Part shown: piece after piece, positions 45,788 through 58,000 of the stretch
Layout: each line of letters opens with the position of its first letter
Position numbering within the stretch: position 1 is the first letter of the stretch
NCBI RefSeq assembly: GCF_004337985.1
Contig: NC_043742.1
Coordinates: 372,001 to 436,000 of the forward strand
Source: Pyricularia pennisetigena
Lineage: Eukaryota; Ascomycota; Sordariomycetes; Magnaporthales; Pyriculariaceae
Direction of reading: 5' to 3'
Length of the DNA: 64,000 bases
The notes under the pieces: model-generated
Told to the model about the DNA's origin: nothing
What the model saw: only the letters and a program-made list of their open reading frames with translations
The model's database searches: none
Position numbers and translations under genes: made by a program

Positions 45788-47536
45788 AGGTGTTATTTTC
45801 GCCAACAATAACACAAATGCCAGACTGACACGTGCAATCTAAGCTTTGGGTCCATTACAGAAACCTGTAGTTATTGGAAAAAAGCCAAATCGTACAATGC
45901 ATCCCAGGGTTTATCTTGGTCTTTCATCTTGTGAGTCCACATAGAATAACGAATGCATCAGTTCTGTTATAACTGATCATCTGTCCAGCAAAAGCGAAGC
46001 GTGATTGGGCACTGCGACCAGGTTAGCAATTCCAGGTAAACCGCCAAAAACCCGGGTCCGATTTACGCCCTACGACCTGGACATTTGGATAAAGTGGTTA
46101 TTTAGTTCCATGCCCGGAGGGGCAAAGCTGTACGTGGTAAGCAGGTAGTAGACTGGCGGTCAACCTTATTTCCACGGATCTGAATCGGAACCACCGTTTT
46201 TTTGAAAGGTGTCAGTCAGGCCGAATTCTAGCAACAACGACGATGCCGAAGCTCCACTCGTAGATCTGGACCCTATGCTCCACTCCCACTCTATCAACAA
46301 ACGATTTACAGGGAACATGCGTCACGCTCGGGATATTTTGAAAGGTATGGTTATAAACCCTGTTGGTGGCTGTAATCGCTAAAAGGCCCGGAAGTGGTTA
46401 AATAACGCTACTGTGCTATTATCCCCGATTGAATTCCTGCGAACGATTGGGTAGTAAGTTGCAAATTGCAAGGCAGACAAGAAAAGAAAGAATATATGCG
46501 CGTGTGCTTGATTAAATGAAATACATTGTGATTCAATTCCGTCAGATACGCATGTTAGTCTTATCGTATTGACATTTTGCGCATGCGCTTTTATTTGTTC
46601 CTTGGATCGCAATTAGTCACAAACGGTGAAAATGTCTGAACTTTTAACCCATTCGTCCAATAATAACCCCTGAAAACAGCACGAAGTAGTGCGGGTATCG
46701 ATCGCACCGTGTGCATGCAGTTAGTCCCAGTGTGACTTTTGGTTACAAGAGAATAATAGCACTGTAGAGGTATCCGTGTCGGGGCTGTTTGGCATCATGC
46801 AAGTGTGTATGTTTCTTAACGCAAGCTGCTGATTCGTATAAAAACTCGGAGATCCGAACTTTTTCGTTTGCTTGATTGGAGTCATGTTTTCCAATGGAAC
46901 GACAATCCCCAAACTATGCACGCCGAACAAAGTCGGTGAAAGGACAAGCCCGATATGGATATTGTAGCACTTAGGCAAGCATCATGTGTCCAACTGACAT
47001 TCAATGACACAGACTGTCTAACCTGAAAAGAGCAACGGGCATGTTTGTCTTGTTGTTTTTTATAAACTGTTGGTCACGTCTAGCAGACCATTCTGAAACA
47101 TAGGCGGGCACACCAGGTAGCAAACTGTTGGTCGGCTTCTCTCCTAGCGCATTGCCCCATTGAGACGCGACTGACAGGTCTTTCGGTGGGTGGATAGTCT
47201 GTAGTGTTTGGGTACCGAGGTCGCACCGAAAGCCCGACGATCTGGACGCTGATATGCCTTCCGCATTATAGCCCTTTGTTAAATATATGTGATCTCTAGA
47301 GGATGCCACCTGATCCTGTTTGTTCACCCAGGCAAAACCACGAATCTCGTGGAGAAACATTGCAAGAGTACATTTCAACACAGTCTCGGTTCTCTCATGT
47401 TTTCGCCTCTCGATACACGGCAGTGCCTTATCTTCCTTCTGAACCCTTGACGTTCAAACAGAAAACATTAACCTTCGCTTCACCACAAGGAACCAGACAT
47501 CTTCCTCACCAGGCAAAAAGAGAAGATTCATCAACC
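45788..47536. promoter_or_regulatory. Intergenic region between trans-ER and PKS-NRPS
   Basis: 1.75 kb of normal composition without a supported gene. It must hold the trans-ER terminator and the PKS-NRPS promoter. I see no unambiguous operator. The PKS frame stays open back to an in-frame ATG at 47,303, but the conserved domain starts right after 47,537. Confidence 0.5.
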
Positions 47537-50500
47537 ATGCGCGACGAGATGCGGAATACTACCACTGAGCCTATCGCCATCATCGGCAGCGGCTGCAAAT
47601 TCCCCGGTGGTTCGACGACACCGTCCAAGCTGTGGGAGCTTCTGAAAGATCCCAAGGATATCGTCAGTGAAATCAGACCCGATCGATTCGACGTGGACAA
47701 GTATTTTCATCCCGACCATAAACATCACGGAACCAGCAATGTTCGCCGGTCGTATTTTCTCGAGGGAAACTTTAAGCATTTCGATGCCAAATTCTTCGGA
47801 ATCAGGCCCCAGGAAGCAATGGCCATGGACCCTCAGCAACGGTTTCTGTTGGAAACGGTATATGAAAGCTTGGAGGCAGCTGGCATCACCATAAGTGACC
47901 TCAAAGGGTCCCAGGCCGGGGTTTTCGTCGGCAACATGGGGGTCGACTACTCTGAGCTTCTGTCGCAGGATGTAGATGCTTTTCCGACGTATTTTGCGCC
48001 CGGGACGGCGAGGAGCATCTTGTCAAACAGAATCTCGTACTTTTTTGACCTGCACGGCCCTTCCGTCACCGTCGATACCGCATGCTCTTCCAGCTTGGTG
48101 GCTGTTCACCAGGCGGTACAGAGTCTCCGCCTTGGCGAGACCCCGGTGGCCATCGTTTGCGGCGCCAACCTTTTGCTGGGACCGGCCCAGTATATTGCCG
48201 AGAGCAAGCTCCAGATGCTTTCTCCAAACGGCCGCTCGCGTATGTGGGATGCATCGGCGGATGGATATGCTCGTGGCGAGGGCTTTGCCTCGATTGTGCT
48301 GAAGCCGCTCAGTGTCGCCTTGGCCAACGGCGACCATATCGAGTGCATCATTCGAGAGACCGGTTGTAACCAGGATGGTCGGACTAAAGGCATTACAATG
48401 CCCAGCCCACTCGCCCAGTGCAAACTCATCCAGGAGACCTACAAGCGGGCGGGTCTCGACCTCAGCAAAAGCTCAGACAGGCCGCAGTATTTCGAGGCAC
48501 ACGGCACCGGCACCCCGGCGGGAGATCCCGTCGAGGCGGAGGCCATCAGCAAGGCATTCTTTGGTCCCGAGAGTGGCTTTTGCAGAGCGCCCGACGACCC
48601 GAAACTCTACGTCGGGTCGGTCAAGACCGTGATTGGCCACACAGAAGGCACGGCTGGGCTCGCCGGCTTGATCAAAGCCGCGCTCGCCATGAAGGCCAGG
48701 AGCATCCCGCCAAATCTGCACCTGGAGCGCGTGAGCCCCGCCGTCGAGCCGTTCTATGGGAACCTCGAAATCCCGACGCGGCTGATGGACTGGCCCGAGC
48801 CCGCACCCGGCCAGCCCCTCCGTGCCAGCGTCAACAGCTTCGGGTTTGGTGGCGCCAACGCGCACGTCATTTTGGAGAGTTACACGCCGGCCGCCGAGGT
48901 TGCAGTGCTCCCCTCCACGGCTCCGGCTGGCCCCGTGTTCTCGCCTTTTGTCTTCTCGGCCAGCTCGGATAGGGCACTAGCGAGCATGCTGTCTGCCTAT
49001 GGCGACTATTTGAGTCTGAACCCCACGGTCGACCTGCGATCCGTGGCGTATACGCTGAGTCGACATCGCTCCATCTTGGACAAGCGCGCCGTGATTTCCG
49101 CACCCGACCTCGACACCCTCAGAGCCAAGCTCAAGACACGCAGCGAGGAAGCCAGCCCCAGCGGCAACGCTGTGGTTCAGTCTCTGGAGCGACGTCCCCG
49201 CTACCTGGGCGTCTTTACGGGCCAAGGAGCGCAGTGGGCACGAATGGGCGTGGATGTCATCAATGCATCTCCTGCCGCGAGGGCCATTTTCCGAGAGCTG
49301 GAGCAGAGCCTCGACACCCTGCCGGAAGAGGACCGACCGTCTTGGTCCATGCTGGAGGAGCTCCTGGCGCCCCCGGAGACTTCGCGCGTCTACCAGGCCC
49401 ACATCTCACAGACGGTCTGCACTGCTGTTCAAGTCATGATGGTGCAGCTCCTGCGCGCGGCCGGGGTCGAGTTCTCGTGCGTCGTAGGCCATTCCTCGGG
49501 TGAGATGGCGGCTGCGTACACGGCTGGCTACCTGTCTGCCAGGGACGCGGTGCGCGCCGCGTACTTTCGAGGAGTCCACTCTCGACTGGCAAAAGGGTCA
49601 GACGGCCAGCCGGGAGGCATGATTGCGGTCGGCACAAGTCTCGAGGACGCCGAGGAGCTGTGCGAGCTCGACGACTTCGAGGGTCGGCTGTGCGTCGCCG
49701 CGAGCAACTCGTCCGAGCTCGTGACGCTTTCGGGTGATCTCGATGCCGTGCAAGAGGTCAAGAAGATCCTCGACGCCGAGGAGAAGTTCAACAAGCAGCT
49801 CCAGGTCGACAAGGGATACCACTCGCACCACATGCTGCCGTGCAGTGAGCCGTACGTTGCTTCTCTGCAAAAGTGCGGCATCCAGGCTCAGGTGCCGAGC
49901 GATTCCATGGCGTGCCGATGGATTTCGAGCGTCTACGTTGATGACATGGCCAACCGCCTGGACTGCCGGGTCCAGGACAAATACTGGATCGAGAACCTGG
50001 TCAAGCCTGTCATGTTTTCTCAGGCGCTGTCCTATGCCCTGGGCGGCGATGACAAGTTTGATTGCGTCATCGAGGTCGGCCCTCACCCGGCACTCAAGGG
50101 GCCAGCCAGCCAGACGATCCAGGCCTGCCTCGGCGAAAGACTGCCGTATTTTGGATGTCTGAGCAGGGGCACCGACAGCAACGAATCCTTCGCAGAGTGT
50201 CTTGGTGGAATCTGGTCGGCGTTCGGCAGCTCGGCCGTCGACCTGGCCGCCTACGAAAGATTTGCAACCGGGGGTTGTGACCAACGCCTAGTCAAGGAGC
50301 TTCCATCTTACCCGTGGGATCATGACGTCGAGCACTACGTCCAGTCTCGTCTCTCAAAGGTCGTGCTGCACAGAGGTACCCCACCCAATGAGCTGCTGGG
50401 CACCAGACTCCCCGACGACACTGCGGGCGAGGTGCGGTGGCGGAACATTCTACATCCGGGAGAGCTCCCATGGTTGTTGCAGCATTCGGCGCAGGGTCAG

Positions 50501-53500
50501 ACCGTCTTTCCGGGCACAGGCTACATCGCCACCACGCTGGAGGCGGTCAAGCAGCTGTTTGAGAGCAACGGAGTGCAAACGGTAGAGATACGAGATGTGG
50601 TTATCGGCAACGCCCTCGTCATCGAGGCAAACACGGGCGTGGAAACGCTCTTTTCATTAACCGGCATCAGCACCACCCAGATGGACCGCATCACCGCCCA
50701 CTTTTCATTCTGCAGCCAGCAGGGTGGCAGCACCAAGCTGGTGGAGAATGCATCTGGAGATGTTGTGGTGGTTCTCGGTGAGCCCTCGGATGATGCACTG
50801 CCCGGGAATTTCCACCCAGGCACGCAGATGAAGGACATTGACGAGGAGCGCTTCTACGAGGCCATTGACAAGCTTGGCTACGGCTACGAGGGTCCATTCC
50901 GGGCCCTTTCGCGCCTGCAACGCCGGATGGGGGCAGCCACTGGTCTCGTGGCGATCCCGGAAAAGACAAAGCACTTTGACCAGATGGTCCTCCACCCCGC
51001 AGCCCTCGATGCCATGGTGCAAACCGTCCTGCTGGCCTACTGTTACCCTGGCGACACCCGCCTCCAGGGAATTTCCCTCCCCACCGGGATCGACTGCATC
51101 CGGTTCAACTACGGCATGCTTAGCCAGGCGGCCAAGCCTGGCTCTCAGCTCCGGTTCCTCTCCCACACTGCCTTTGAGGGCGATGATGTCCTGGGCGGGG
51201 TCGGAGGCGACGTCGGCGGCGACGTCGACGTCTTTTCCGAGGACGAGAGGGTTGCGCTCATTCAGCTCCAGGGCCTCCACACGAAGCCGCTCTCTCCACC
51301 GTCGGCCGCGACCGACCTGCAGATCTTTTCCGAGATGGAGTGGAAGACCATCTCCCCCGAGGGAGGCGACATGGAGGTGCGCGGCGAGAAGCGCGCCTAC
51401 GTGGCCGACTTGTACTTCTCCATGGAGCGCGTGGCCTACTTTTACATGCGCCATGTCCATCGTGCCATTGGCCAGGACCGCTCCGGTCTGGCTCCTCACC
51501 AAGTTCGGTTCCTCGAGTGGGTTGATCACATGTGCGGTCGCGTCGAGGAGGGCACGCTTCCTCACATCAGCCGCAAGTGGGACCACGACACCCGGCAAGA
51601 CATCCTCAAGACCATTGCCAAATACCCCGACAGCATCGACCTCGAGCTGATGCATGCGGTGGGAGAGAACCTCTACTCTGTCTTTAGAGGAGAGATGAAT
51701 GCGCTGGAGCCCATGGTCAAGAAGAACATGCTCAACAGGTTCTACTCGGACGCCCTCGGCATGTCGTCATACACCGAGGACCTTGCCCGCATGGTGGGCC
51801 ACATCACGCATCGCTATCCTCACATGAACATCCTCGAGGTCGGTGCAGGAACCGGTGGTGCGACCAAGGTCATGCTCAGGACACTAAAGGACGCCTTTGC
51901 CTCGTACACCTATACCGACATTTCTAGCGGCTTTTTTGCCGATGCTCGCCAGGTGTTCAAGGCGCACGAGAGCAAGATGTTGTTCAAGACGCTGGATATC
52001 GAGAAGGACATTGTCGATCAGGGCTACGAGGAGAACTCGTTCGACTTGGTCATTGCCAACCTGGTCGTGCACGCCACAGCCGACCTGGACGCAACCATGG
52101 GCCGCCTCCGACGCCTCGTCAAGCCCGGTGGTCATCTCGTACTTCTCGAAATTACCACCAACGACCCTCTGAGGTTTGGATTCATCTTCGGACCACTCCC
52201 AGGCTGGTGGCTCGGAGGCGAAGACGGACGTGTCCATTCCCCATGTGTCGACGTCGAATGGTGGGACCGGGTCATGAAACGGAACGGTTTCTCCGGCGCA
52301 GAGACCGTCACGCCGCACCACAGCCTGTGCCCACTTTCGGTGATTATGACCCAGGCCGTCGACGACCGTGTGAAGCTCCTCAGGGAGCCAACCACGGCCG
52401 ATTTCGGAGACTTCACCATCGATCCCGCAAGACTGACCATCGTCGGAGGAGCCAAGCCGTTGGCAAAGAGCCTGGAGCAGCTGCTCAGACCGCGCTATCA
52501 GAGCGTCACATGGATACCCGTTTTGGAGGAGGTGGCGTCGTCACGGAGCCTCCCCGTCATGGGAAGCGTGCTGTCCCTCGTCGAGCTCGACGAGCCCCTG
52601 TTCAAGGACATGACGGCCCAGACGCTCGAGGGCTTCAAGCTCATACTTCAACAATCCAGGAGCGTTTATTGGATCACCTGCGGGGCTTCGGGGGCGAACC
52701 CGTACTCCAACATGGCTGCCGGCGTGGCGAGGACCGCCGCGGCCGAGATGCGACACCTGCGCATTGGCTTTCTGGACTTTGAAGACGCCCAAGACGCCGC
52801 CGCCGCTCAGAGGCTGGCCCATAGGTTCCTCGAGTTTGAAATCCTGGGCACCTTGGAGCAGCACGGGAAGCTGGATGGCCTCACATGGTACCAGGAGCCC
52901 GAGTTGAGGTTCGACGGAAAGAATATCCTCGTCCCTCGTATGAAGCTGAGCAAAGACCGCAATGGTCGGTACAACTCGCGCAGGCGTCGATTGACCAAGA
53001 GTGTCGATCCACGCGAGGTTCCGGTTTCTTTGGTCCCCATGGGGAAAGACCTTGTTCTCCAAGAGTCTCCTTCATCCTGCACCAAGCACGGCCAAGACAT
53101 GGTGTCGTTGAGGGTCCATTATGCCATGCACCGCTCGGTGAGGCTGGAATCCTCCGACTACCTCTTCCTCGTCCTGGGCACCCAACTCTCTTCGGGCGAA
53201 GCCATGTTTGCCCTGGCAGACTCCAACGAGTCGATTGTGCACGTAGACCGGCGGTGGACGACGTCATATGCTGGAAACATGGATCACGGCAAGCACGCGC
53301 TGGCTGGTCTGTACACGCAGATGGTCGCGTCGACGGTGGTGGCGGGCCTTTGCTCGGGCGACTCGCTCGTCGTGCTCGACGCAGGAACGCCGCTCTCCCT
53401 GGCCCTCTCGGCTCGCTGTGCCGCAAAGGGTATACGGCTCACCTTGCTCAGCACCACCACCGGCTCGGGCTCCGAGTCTGGCGGTTCCGAGTCTGGCGGT

Positions 53501-55023
53501 ACCAACAAGACCGTTCACATCCACCCCTTGGAATCTCGTCGATCCATCGAGTCGAAACTGCCAACCAACGCCACTTGCTTCCTCAACCTCTCCACCACCA
53601 GCAGCAACGACAACGTGGCCGCGGTCGTCATCAACAGTTACATCCCGACGCAGTGCCGGGTGGAGACCCGCGACACGCTGACTGCGACAGTAGGCCAGGT
53701 CGCCAGGCCCACCTCCTCCATCGGCCAGGCCCCTGCCGTCGGAGACGTCATGCGCGCCTGCTGGGCCAACGTCGAGGCCGTGGGGCGAGACTTGGCATCC
53801 TTTTCGGCCGCCGTTGTCACCCCCACAGAGCTCACCGCCGCGGTCGGGAAGACGAACGGCCCCAGAGTTGGCAACGATGCCCTTTCGCTTGTGGTTGACT
53901 GGACTGCAGAATCAGAAGTCGGCGTGCTGATCCAGCCTGCCGACTCCATGGTGAGATTCAAGAAGGACAAGACCTATTGGTTGGTTGGTCTCACCGGAGG
54001 CCTTGCCCTCTCGCTCTGTCGTTGGATGGTGAACCGAGGTGCCAGATATGTCGTCATGACCAGTCGCAATCCAAAGATTGACAAAGAGTGGCTTCAAGGC
54101 GTGGAATCTTGTGGTGCCACGGTCAAGATATTTTCCAAGTAAGTCTTTTTTTTTTATTTTTATTTTTTTTTTTGTTGATGTCATGTTCAAGAATGCCGTC
54201 TACTGACACGTACACAACCCCTTTCATTTTTAATCTTCCCCCCCAACAATAGCGACGTTACCGATCGTGCAGCAGTCAACTCAGCCTACCTTAGCATTTC
54301 TGCCACCCTGCCTCCAATTGCCGGCGTGGTTCAAGGTGCCATGGTTCTCCGAGATGCCATGTTTGCCGAGACGACCATGGAAACTGTCGAAAGCATTCTC
54401 GGGCCCAAGGTCCGCGGTAGCATCTACCTGGACGAGATTTTCTACTCGACGCCTCTGGACTTTTTCGTCTTTCTGTCCTCTGTTACCGCCACATCCGCGA
54501 ATCCCGGACAGAGCATCTACGCCGGAGCCAACATGTTTATGAACTCCCTTGCAGCCCAGCGCCGGAAGCGGGGTGTTGCCGGCTCGACAGTGGAGATTGG
54601 CTGCATCATGGGCAACGGCTCCGTCACGGCCATCCTGAGCTACGAACACCAAAAATACCTCTTCTCGGTCGGTAACATGTGGCTGGCCGAGCAGGACTTC
54701 CTTACCATGTTTGCCGAAGCAGTCCTCGCGAGCCCACCCGACTCGTCGGACTCGGTCACCTCGGTGACTGGTCTCCGTCTTCAGTTCAATGACGACAAGC
54801 CGGACATTACATGGTTCAGCAATCCCATCTTTCAACACCTGGTCCTGCAGAGTGGCAACGCCATGCAGACCGCTTTGAGCGTGGCGAGGCAGGGCACTAT
54901 GGTGAAAACCCTTCTTCAAGAGGCCGAGAGCTCCGAGGAAGTGTTTGACATTCTCAAAGGTATCGTTGTTATCTGCTCATGTTTTGTTTTGCGCAAAAGC
55001 TATTTTTACTGACATATACCGAA

Positions 55024-55057
<34 letters not shown>

Positions 55058-58000
55058 AAAACAAAAAAAATACAGCCGCATTTACGGCAAAATTGGTTTC
55101 GTCCCTCCAAGCCGACCCGGACAGCAGCCTACTAGAAAAGGATCTGGAAACGCTGGGCATGGATTCACTGGTCGCCGTCGATTTCAAATCTTGGTTTTTG
55201 TCAGAGCTTCTTGTCGATGTTCCCGTTTTGAAGATTCTCAACGGCAGCACGGCCCAATTGCTGCTTAAATTTGTCCAGGGCCTAATTCCCGCATCCATGA
55301 CCCCCAAGCTCCACGACGGTTTAGACAAGGCCGATGCTGCACCTCAAAAAGCACTGCCAGTAGCACCACCGCCGGTGACGAAACCCAAACCTGAAGTTTC
55401 GGTCCAGGTGCCGGCGCCGGTGCCGACCCAGCAACCGGTGGCTTCTGTCAAGCAATCTGGCCCCGGTTCTGCGACCTCGCCGTCGTCGGCAACAGGATCC
55501 TCAGCGCGGTCCAGGACGGTTGATTCACCAGTAACTGCCGAAACGCCTCTCTCTCCCGCGACTTCTACATCAATGGCGTCAGCGTCGCTCAACGATTCGA
55601 GGAAGCTCATTCGGACGGTCCCCGTCTCTTTTGGCCAGTCGCGCTTCTGGTTCCTGGGCTCGTACAACCCCGACCCGCTGGCATTCAACATCACCTCGCT
55701 GATGCACATCAGTGGTCCGCTGAGGACGGATGACTTCGCCAAGGCCGTCGACAAGGTTCTCAACCACCACGAGGCTCTCCGCACCTCGTTCGTGTCGGAG
55801 GGTGATTCCCCGGTGCAAAAGATTTGGAGCTCGCCGGCGTTTGGACTCGAGCAACGCAGGATAGCTGACGACGAGAGCGAGGTTGTCAAGGCCTGCACCG
55901 AGATCCAAAACACGCGCTACAACCTCGAGGAGGGTCAGACGATGCGAATCATGCTCCTCACGAGATCGCCGACCAAACACGACCTCGTTCTTGGCTACCA
56001 TCACATCAACATGGACGGAGTCAGCTTCGAGGTGCTTTTCGCCGATATCGAAAAGGCGTACAACCGCACACCTCTGGATCCTTCAGTCATGCAGTTCCCC
56101 GACTTTGCCATCAAGGAAGCCAGCGAGTACAGATCTGGCGCGTGGAAATCCGAGCTGCAGTATTGGCAGAGCAAGTTCGCCAGCCTCCCGGAGCCGACAC
56201 CTCTCTTGTCCGTCTCGAAGCGAAGGACAAGGCCCGTCAACCTCAGCTACACCACGCACTCGGTCAACCGCAGGATCAACGCCGAGCAATCCCGAGCGAT
56301 CCAGACCGTCGGCCGTAAATTCAAGGCCACGCCCTTCCACTTCTACCTCTCCGTCTTCAAGACCTTGATCGCTCGCTTCAGTGGCGCCGACGACTTTTGC
56401 ATTGGCATCGCCGACGCCAACAGAAAGGAAGACAAGGTCATGGGAGCCGTCGGCCTCTATCTCAACCTTTTGCCCCTGCGCGTGCGGAGCGCACTCGCGC
56501 AGACATTTGGGGAGACTTTGGCAGAAATGAAAAAGGTGTCGCAGGAAGCATTCGCCAATTCCAAGGTGCCCTTCGACGTCCTCCTCAACGAGCTCAGCGT
56601 CCCCCGCTCATCGTCACAGACGCCTCTGTTCCAGACCTTTGTCAACTACCGACGAGGCGTCTCCGAGGAGCGGTCGTTCTGCGGCTGCACCGGCGCCGGC
56701 GAGCTCATCTCTGGCGGGCAGATCGGTTACGACATCAGCCTGGACATTGTCGAGAATCCCGGCGGAGAAGCTCTGGTGACTTTGAGTGTGCAGAAGGATC
56801 TGTACGACGTCGAGATGGCCAAACTGCTGCTCGACAGCTACTTCCGGCTCGTCGACTCGTTTGCCAAAAACCCGGCCAACAGCTTGAACCGCCCGGCAAT
56901 CTACGACCCCGTTGCTGTAGACAAGGCTTTGACGCTGGGCTGCGGCCCCACTCTTGAGGACTCGAGCTGGCCAGAGACCCTGGTCCACCGCATCGAAAAC
57001 ATGTCTGTCCAGTATGCGACAAAGTTCGCCTTGCGCAACGGACAAGACGGTGGCCTGACCTACTCTCAGATGACTGCTCGCATCAATGACATCGCAGCAA
57101 GGCTGATCCAAGCCAAAGTCGGTCCTGGGATCGTGGGCGTGATGCAGGCTTCCACCATGGACTTTATCTGTTCCATCCTCGCTGTTTGGAAGGCCGGTGC
57201 CATCTACACCCCCTTGGATCCGCGCCTCAACTCGACCGACCGCCTCAAGGCCGTCGTGTACGAATGTCAGCCTGCGTGCATCCTCGTGGACGCTACCACC
57301 AAACCTTTGTTCGACAGCTTGTCGACCGACGCCGTCCAGATCGACGTGTCGGCGGTGCCGAGCTCCAAAACGCTCCAGGAATCACCAAAGGTTGCCATAC
57401 ACGCCAAGGCCACCTCGGCGGCTGCCGTCTTTTACACGAGTGGTTCGACCGGCGTCCCCAAGGGCATCACACTGAGCCACGCCTCCCTGAGGTACAACAT
57501 CATGGCCGCCACGCAGCAGTTCGGCTTCAGGGAGGGCGTCGACGTCATGCTGCAGCAATCGTCCTTCAGCTTCGACATGGCATTGGCGCAGATGCTGACG
57601 TCGCTCTCCAACGGCGGCACGCTCGTCGTCGTCCCGTCGCACCTGCGCGGCGACGCGTTGGGCCTGAGCCAGCTCATCGTGGCCGAGAAGGTCAGCATCG
57701 TGCAGGCGTCGCCTACCGAGTACAAGTCGTTGATCGGCGTCAACGCCCAGCATCTCAGGACTTCCAAGTGGAGGGTGGCTTTGAGTGGTGGCGAGAACAT
57801 GACCCAAAGCCTCCTCGAGGTCTTCCGCTCCCTCGGCAAGCCCGACCTCGTCCTTTTCAACGGCTACGGGCCCACCGAAGCCACCATCAACGCAAACACC
57901 CGCGTGGTGCCTTACCATGAACCAAACAGCAACCCAGACCTGCCGCTGTTGACCTGGCCAAACTACTCCGTTTCCATCGTCGATCCGGAGCTCAACCCGG

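Noticed and set aside
50705..51655. 316-codon minus-strand frame
   Set aside because: It lies opposite the DH-to-MT region of the PKS-NRPS and has no motif. It results from the high GC content of the synthase gene.
54979..55075. Continuation of the third PKS-NRPS exon upstream through a polylysine stretch
   Set aside because: The lysine run is the poly-A tract of intron 2. A GT..AG intron (54,960-55,075) joins DILK and AAFTAKL in frame, as expected before an ACP.
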